From CAYSLC01 sp964431545 (GTDB lineage: Bacteria; Desulfobacterota; Desulfobacteria; Desulfobacterales; JAABSP01): 64,000 nt of DNA. The stretch covers positions 1 through 64,000 of the forward strand of contig CAYSLC010000003.1 of the NCBI GenBank assembly GCA_964431545.1, written 5' to 3'. The stretch's first letter is position 1. Every line of letters begins with the position of its first letter. The position numbers and the translations under genes were made by a program. Positions 59,528-64,000 of the stretch are shown here, piece by piece. The notes under the pieces are model-generated. The model saw only the letters and a list, made by a program, of their open reading frames with translations, did not search any database and had not been told where the DNA came from.

Positions 59528-60757
59528 ATGAAAAAATGGATCTTACTGGGGATGATGAGCTTCTGGATCGGGGCCGGTCCCGTTCCGGCCCTCGGGGAAG
59601 CGCCCATCCGGATCGGACTGATCTTCTCCATGAGCGGATTGGGGCAGGAGGCCAGCGGGGACGTGCTCCAGGGCGCCCGACTGGCCGTGGAGGAGATCAA
59701 CCACGACGGCGGCGTGGCCGGGCGGCCCCTCGACGTCCTGCGGCTGGACGACCAGAGCACCCCGATCGGGGCCCGTCAGGCGGCCCTCAAGGCGGTGGAG
59801 GCCGGGGTATCGGCGGTGGTGGGCACGAGCTGGAGTTCGCTCTCCCTGGTGATCGCCCCGATTCTCCAGCAGGCGGGGATCCCCATGGTCAGCCACGGCT
59901 CCACCCATCCGGACGTGACCCGGGTGGGGGATTACATCTTCCGGGTCTGCTTCTCCGACACCTTTCAGGGGGAGGTCCTGGCCCGGTTCGCCCGGGAGGA
60001 TCTCGGGGCCCGCACGTCGGCCATTCTCGTCAACGCCAGTTCCGATTACAGCATGGGGCTGGCCGAGGTCTTCCGGAAATCGTTCGCCGGGGCCGGCGGA
60101 ACGGTCCTCTGGAAAGGAGCCTACCGAAAGGAGACCCTCGATTTCACCAAGACCCTGGCCCCCCTGTCTTCCCCGCCGGTTCCTTCGGCCATACCCGATG
60201 TCCTCTTCGTTCCGGGCCACTCCCGGGACAGCGCCCTCATCGTGAAGCAGGCCGCCGCCATGGGGATCCGGACCACCTTCCTGGGCGGGGATGCCTGGCA
60301 GGCCCTGGACCGGTACCCGGATACCGTCCAGGCGGCGGAGGGGGCCTACTTCTGCAGCCAGTGGCACCCCGACGTCGCATCCGCCCGGAGCCGGGACCTG
60401 CGGGAACGGTTCCAGCGGCGGTACGGAAAGGAGATCACCGCCTACGGCCCGGTGTTGGTCTACGACGCGGTCACGCTGATCGCGGACGCCGCCCGCCGGG
60501 CCGGAAGCCCCGACCCGGGGCGGATCCGGGAGGCGCTGGCCGCCACCCGGGGATTCGAAGGGGTGTCGGGGCTTCTCACTTTCGACGACAACGGTGATCC
60601 CGTGGACAAACCGGCGGTGATCGTGACCTTCAAGGGGGGGCGGATGGTTTTGGTCCGGTCGATGGGCCATGGCCGCCCACACCCCCCGCCGCCCGCCCAT
60701 CCGTTATCTCCATTGGGGGAAGATGAGAGCGAAAATCCGGCGGATGCGACGTTATAG
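59528..60757 (+). CDS. Periplasmic LivK-type (branched-chain amino acid-like) binding protein 1
   Basis: A 409-residue protein from ATG 59528 (MKKWILLGMMSFWIGAGPVP) with a signal peptide ending near residue 24. The receptor fold is complete: IRIGLIFSMSGLGQEASGDV, GARLAVEEINHDGGVAG, SAVVGTSWSSLSLVIAPILQ, IPMVSHGSTHPDVTRVGDYI, VLFVPGHSRDSALIVKQAA and YDAVTLIADAARRAGS, the standard type I periplasmic-binding pattern. The C-terminal 30 residues overlap the start of the second binding protein and have no structural motif. No permease or ATPase gene is near; the downstream kinase suggests a sensing role. Confidence 0.88.
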   Translation: MKKWILLGMMSFWIGAGPVPALGEAPIRIGLIFSMSGLGQEASGDVLQGARLAVEEINHDGGVAGRPLDVLRLDDQSTPIGARQAALKAVEAGVSAVVGTSWSSLSLVIAPILQQAGIPMVSHGSTHPDVTRVGDYIFRVCFSDTFQGEVLARFAREDLGARTSAILVNASSDYSMGLAEVFRKSFAGAGGTVLWKGAYRKETLDFTKTLAPLSSPPVPSAIPDVLFVPGHSRDSALIVKQAAAMGIRTTFLGGDAWQALDRYPDTVQAAEGAYFCSQWHPDVASARSRDLRERFQRRYGKEITAYGPVLVYDAVTLIADAARRAGSPDPGRIREALAATRGFEGVSGLLTFDDNGDPVDKPAVIVTFKGGRMVLVRSMGHGRPHPPPPAHPLSPLGEDESENPADATL

Positions 60758-61859
60758 CGTCCTGCTCCGGGCGCTCCTGGCGGGGATGGTTCTCGCCTCC
60801 GCGGCCGGGGCCGAAGCGGACGAATGCGTCAAGGTGGCGGCCATCTTCTCCCTCACGGGGGAAGGAGCGGCGGGCCAGCGTCAGACCATCGAGGGGATCC
60901 GCATCGCCGAGGCGGAGATCCGGAGTCGGAAGGGGGGCCCCTGCCTGCGGATGATCCTGCTCGACGATCGGAACACGCCCATCGGCGCCCATCTGGCCGC
61001 CGAAGCGGCGGTGGAAAAAAAGGTCTCGGCCATCGTGGGGCCCGCCCGGAGCACCAACGCGCTGATGGTGGCCAAGGTGGCCCAGGCCGGAGGGATTCCG
61101 GCCGTCGCCACCGCCGCCACCGACCCGGCGGTCACCCGAACCGGCCGCTGGATCTTCCGGGCCGGTTTCACGGACACCTTCCAGGGACGGATTCTGGCCG
61201 AGTTCGCCAGGGGGTGGCTCCGGGCCGAGACGGCGGTGATCGTGCGAAAGGTCAGCAGCGACTACAGCATCAGCCTTTCCAGGATCTTCCGGGAGACCTT
61301 CGAGGCGGCGGGGGGGCGGATCGCCGCGGAGATCGACTATCTCCGGCGGCACCGGGATTTTCAAAACCGCCTGGCCCCCCTCGAATCCCTGCCGGCCGAC
61401 ATCCTCTTCATTCCCGGCCATTCGGAGAGCGGGGCCATCGCCCGCCAGGCCGCGGAGATGGGGCTTTCGGCCATCCCCCTGGGCGGGGACGGATGGGCCT
61501 CCCAGAGCTTCCTTCAAAGGGGCGGGGCCGAGCTGAAACACGGCTACTACCTCACCCACTGGTCGGCCGAAATCGACAGCCGCAGGAGCCGGGACTTCGT
61601 GGCCGCTTACGGGCCCCGGCACGACCTCAACCCCGGAATGGCCCTCTCCTACGATACCCTCCACCTTCTCTGGGACGCCGTGAAACGGGCCGGATCGCCG
61701 GCGCCGGAGGCGATCCGGGACGCCCTTGCCGCAACCCGGAACTTCCACGGGGTCACCGGGCAGATCACCTTCGACGGAAACGGGGACCCGGTGAAACCGG
61801 CGGTGATCATGGAGATCGTCGACGGGATCCCGCGCATGGTCCGGAAGCTGACGCCGTGA
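60723..61859 (+). CDS. Periplasmic LivK-type binding protein 2
   Basis: A 378-residue protein, likely from ATG 60723 (MRAKIRRMRRYSVLLRALLA), overlapping the previous gene by 35 bp; a start 54 bases earlier is possible but has no better site. A basic signal peptide ends near residue 32. Its fold repeats that of protein 1: VAAIFSLTGEGAAGQRQTIE, SAIVGPARSTNALMVAKVAQ, IPAVATAATDPAVTRTGRWI and FIPGHSESGAIARQAAEMG. The two are diverged paralogues rather than recent duplicates. The kinase GTG start overlaps its TGA stop. Confidence 0.88.
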   Translation: MRAKIRRMRRYSVLLRALLAGMVLASAAGAEADECVKVAAIFSLTGEGAAGQRQTIEGIRIAEAEIRSRKGGPCLRMILLDDRNTPIGAHLAAEAAVEKKVSAIVGPARSTNALMVAKVAQAGGIPAVATAATDPAVTRTGRWIFRAGFTDTFQGRILAEFARGWLRAETAVIVRKVSSDYSISLSRIFRETFEAAGGRIAAEIDYLRRHRDFQNRLAPLESLPADILFIPGHSESGAIARQAAEMGLSAIPLGGDGWASQSFLQRGGAELKHGYYLTHWSAEIDSRRSRDFVAAYGPRHDLNPGMALSYDTLHLLWDAVKRAGSPAPEAIRDALAATRNFHGVTGQITFDGNGDPVKPAVIMEIVDGIPRMVRKLTP

Positions 61860-64000
61860 CCCCGGACGGGAATCGCCGCCGGCTGGCGTTCCAGATCTAC
61901 ACCGGCGTGGCCGGCGCCCTGATTCTCACGGGGGTGGTCTTCGGCGTCGCCTTCTACCTCATCGAGTCCCAGCGGTACGCCACCCTGGTGGAGACCGTGG
62001 CGCTTGCGGTGGACAGCATCGTGAAGGAGCACGAAACGGCCGTCGCCAACGAGCTGTTCGTCCACCATCGGGAGGCCCTGGGGCTGATCGCCCTGGAGAT
62101 GCGGGAGACCCGGGAGGTCATCGGCGTCACCATCCATGGACAGGACGGCCGGGTGCTGGTGGAATCGGTCGAGCCGGACCTCGCCGACCTCCGGTCCCGG
62201 ATCGATCCCCCGGCCGCCGGGGCCCCCTATCAGGTCGAGCCCGGCCACTTCCTGGACCGGCCCCTTCTGGTCTACACCCGGCCCATCATGATCATCGGAG
62301 AGCCCATGGGGTTCGTGCGGGTCTTCTACACCCTGGAGGCGATCCGGAACAAGGCCCGACGCGCCGCGTTCCTCTTTCTGACCCTGTTTCTCGCGCTGCT
62401 TCTGGCGCTCTTCTTCATCATCCGGCACCTGCTGGACCGGCGCGTCATCCGCCCGGTGGACGCCCTCCGACAGGGCATGGAGGCGGTCCGGGAAGGGGGG
62501 ATGGGAAAGCAGATCGAGGGGATCGCCGAAAACGAGATCGGGGACCTGGCCCGGGCCTTCAACGAAATGTCCGGCACCAACGCCCGGATGTACCGGGAGC
62601 TTCGGGAGTTGAACGTTTCGCTGGAGCGGAAGGTGGCGGAGCGGACCGCCCAGGTGGAGAAGGCCAACCGGGCCAAAAGCCAATTTCTGGCCAACATGAG
62701 CCACGAGATCCGGACCCCCATGAACGCGGTACTCGGATTCGCCGAGATCCTCCTGTCCAGAAGCCGGGATCCGGAGCACCGGAACTATCTGGAGACCATC
62801 CTGTCCAGCGGAAAAAGCCTGCTCACCCTCATCAACGACATCCTCGACCTGTCCAAGATCGAGGCCGGCCGTCTGGAACTGTCCCGGGAGCCGGTGAACC
62901 TGGAGGGGCTGACCGCGGAAGTCCTCCGGATGTTCCGCCTCAAGGCCAAGGAGAAATCGATCGCCCTCGACGCCGAAATCTCTCCGGAGCTTCCCGAGTG
63001 GGTGGTCGGCGACGAGGTCCGCCTGCGCCAGGTGCTGATCAACCTGGTGGGAAACGCCGTCAAGTTCACCGACCAGGGCCGTGTGCGGCTGACCGTCCGC
63101 GGCGCGACCCCGGAGGAAGCCCGGACGCCGGCGTCCGTGGACCGGACCGCCGTGGTCTTCGAGGTGGCGGATACGGGCATCGGGATCTCCGTGGACCAGC
63201 AGGAGCGGATCTTCGACGCCTTCGAGCGGCAGAAGGACGCGGGCCGGGAGTCCGAGGGGACCGGGCTGGGGCTGGCCATCTCCGGGAAGCTGGTCGAAAT
63301 GATGAACGGGGTCATCTCCGTGGAGAGCGGACCCGGGCGCGGCAGCCTGTTCCGGGTGATCCTGCGGGAGATGGCGGTGGCCGGCCGATCGTCCGGGCCG
63401 TCCCGCCGGGGATCGGCGGAATCCGGGACCCCGGTGGGGGAAGTCCTGTTCGAACCGGCCACCGTGCTGGTCACGGACGATGTTCGCACCAACCGGGAGC
63501 TGGTCCGGGCCTACCTCCGGGGGACCGGACTCACGGTGGCGGAGGCGGAGGACGGGGAGAAAGTCCTGGCCCTGTTCTCGTCCGGCGGCCCCCCCCCGGA
63601 CCTGATCCTCATGGACCTTCGGCTTCCGGGGCTGGACGGCTACCAGCTCACGGAGATCCTGAAAAGCCGCGAACCGTCGCGCCGCGTCCCCGTCATCGCC
63701 TTCACCGCCCAGGCCATGACATCGGACCGGGAGAAGATCGCCACCCTCTTCGACGGATCCCTCTACAAACCCCTGGGACGGGAGGCTCTGGTGGCCGAAT
63801 TGAAACGGTTCCTGCCGGTCCGGGGCGGGACGGGCGAAACCGCCCCGGGGGCCCACCGGGGGGTGGCGGCCCCGGGGGAGTCCGGGCCCCCCGCCCCGGA
63901 GCTTCGGGCGGCCCTGGAGGACGAGATGCTCCCCGCCTGGGAGGAGATCGAGGATGTCTGTTATCTCGACGGGGTGGTCCGGTTCGCCGAGCGTCTGGGG
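61856..64000 (+). CDS. Hybrid sensor histidine kinase, 3' end outside window
   Basis: Starts at GTG 61856, overlapping the binding-protein stop by GTGA; 715 codons fit and the frame is open at the right edge. A first membrane helix (residues 12-35), a periplasmic domain of about 130 residues, a second helix (residues 163-185), a HAMP region, and a coiled coil lead to the H-box FLANMSHEIRTPMNAVLGFA (His283). ATPase motifs are NLVGNAVKFTDQG, EVADTGIGISVDQQERIF and GTGLGLAISGKLV. A receiver domain has Asp587 in LILMDLRLPGLDG. After a Gly/Pro-rich linker a further domain begins (ALEDEMLPAWEEIEDVCYLD), possibly a phosphotransfer domain. It probably reads the state of the two binding proteins. Confidence 0.92.
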   Translation, partial: MTPDGNRRRLAFQIYTGVAGALILTGVVFGVAFYLIESQRYATLVETVALAVDSIVKEHETAVANELFVHHREALGLIALEMRETREVIGVTIHGQDGRVLVESVEPDLADLRSRIDPPAAGAPYQVEPGHFLDRPLLVYTRPIMIIGEPMGFVRVFYTLEAIRNKARRAAFLFLTLFLALLLALFFIIRHLLDRRVIRPVDALRQGMEAVREGGMGKQIEGIAENEIGDLARAFNEMSGTNARMYRELRELNVSLERKVAERTAQVEKANRAKSQFLANMSHEIRTPMNAVLGFAEILLSRSRDPEHRNYLETILSSGKSLLTLINDILDLSKIEAGRLELSREPVNLEGLTAEVLRMFRLKAKEKSIALDAEISPELPEWVVGDEVRLRQVLINLVGNAVKFTDQGRVRLTVRGATPEEARTPASVDRTAVVFEVADTGIGISVDQQERIFDAFERQKDAGRESEGTGLGLAISGKLVEMMNGVISVESGPGRGSLFRVILREMAVAGRSSGPSRRGSAESGTPVGEVLFEPATVLVTDDVRTNRELVRAYLRGTGLTVAEAEDGEKVLALFSSGGPPPDLILMDLRLPGLDGYQLTEILKSREPSRRVPVIAFTAQAMTSDREKIATLFDGSLYKPLGREALVAELKRFLPVRGGTGETAPGAHRGVAAPGESGPPAPELRAALEDEMLPAWEEIEDVCYLDGVVRFAERLG

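Overview
The window is a 64-kb, GC-rich stretch of a Gram-negative bacterial chromosome. AsmA-like, RND/MFP efflux and lipoprotein genes imply a double membrane. The mix of genes (a riboflavin cluster ending in nusB, a MEMO protein beside a HAD-AIR-synthase fusion, a CoA-disulfide-reductase/rhodanese protein, a DAC-domain protein, many toxin-antitoxin pairs and hybrid kinases) looks most like Desulfobacterota (former Deltaproteobacteria). That placement is inference, because the window has no rRNA or tRNA gene. No CRISPR array and no intact transposase were seen.

Layout. 1-14 kb is accessory: a PD-(D/E)XK nuclease-like fragment, a membrane protein, a noncoding element bounded by 19-bp inverted repeats, a HEPN pair, and a 5-kb insert (two AAA-ATPase/PD-(D/E)XK fusion proteins around an exported ankyrin protein). 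The insert is flanked by diverged direct copies of a cyclase/RND gene junction; the intact RND pump and its lipoprotein adaptor follow. 14-24 kb holds an SMC-like ATPase/PIN nuclease pair that resembles a defence module, a diadenylate-cyclase-domain protein, BrnTA, a large AsmA-like protein, a J-domain protein, a deletion remnant of a hybrid kinase and a PrmA-like methyltransferase. 24-42 kb is mostly housekeeping: a SWIM-SNF2 helicase, CoA-disulfide reductase/rhodanese, sugar transferase, STAS protein, orphan DNA methyltransferase, metallo-beta-lactamase-fold hydrolase, TrpB2, nusB-ribH-ribBA-ribE (reverse strand), MEMO, HAD-AIRS, a degenerate Ski2-like helicase and MazEF.

42-57 kb holds the two most unusual loci. 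One is a single 1395-residue protein joining TIR, metallophosphatase, NACHT and formylglycine-generating-enzyme-like domains, with the architecture of an anti-phage STAND sensor. The other is a four-gene unit in which a VIT/von Willebrand A protein with a PEP-CTERM-like tail is followed at once by an exosortase and a CreBC-like two-component system. It parallels the known dedicated class GN sortase system but uses an exosortase. A CHASE2 adenylate-cyclase operon lies between them. 57-64 kb carries a RHH/PIN toxin-antitoxin pair, an AMIN-like lipoprotein, small membrane proteins, a stand-alone ATP-grasp acyl-CoA ligase subunit, and two periplasmic LivK-type binding proteins translationally coupled to a hybrid histidine kinase that runs off the right edge.
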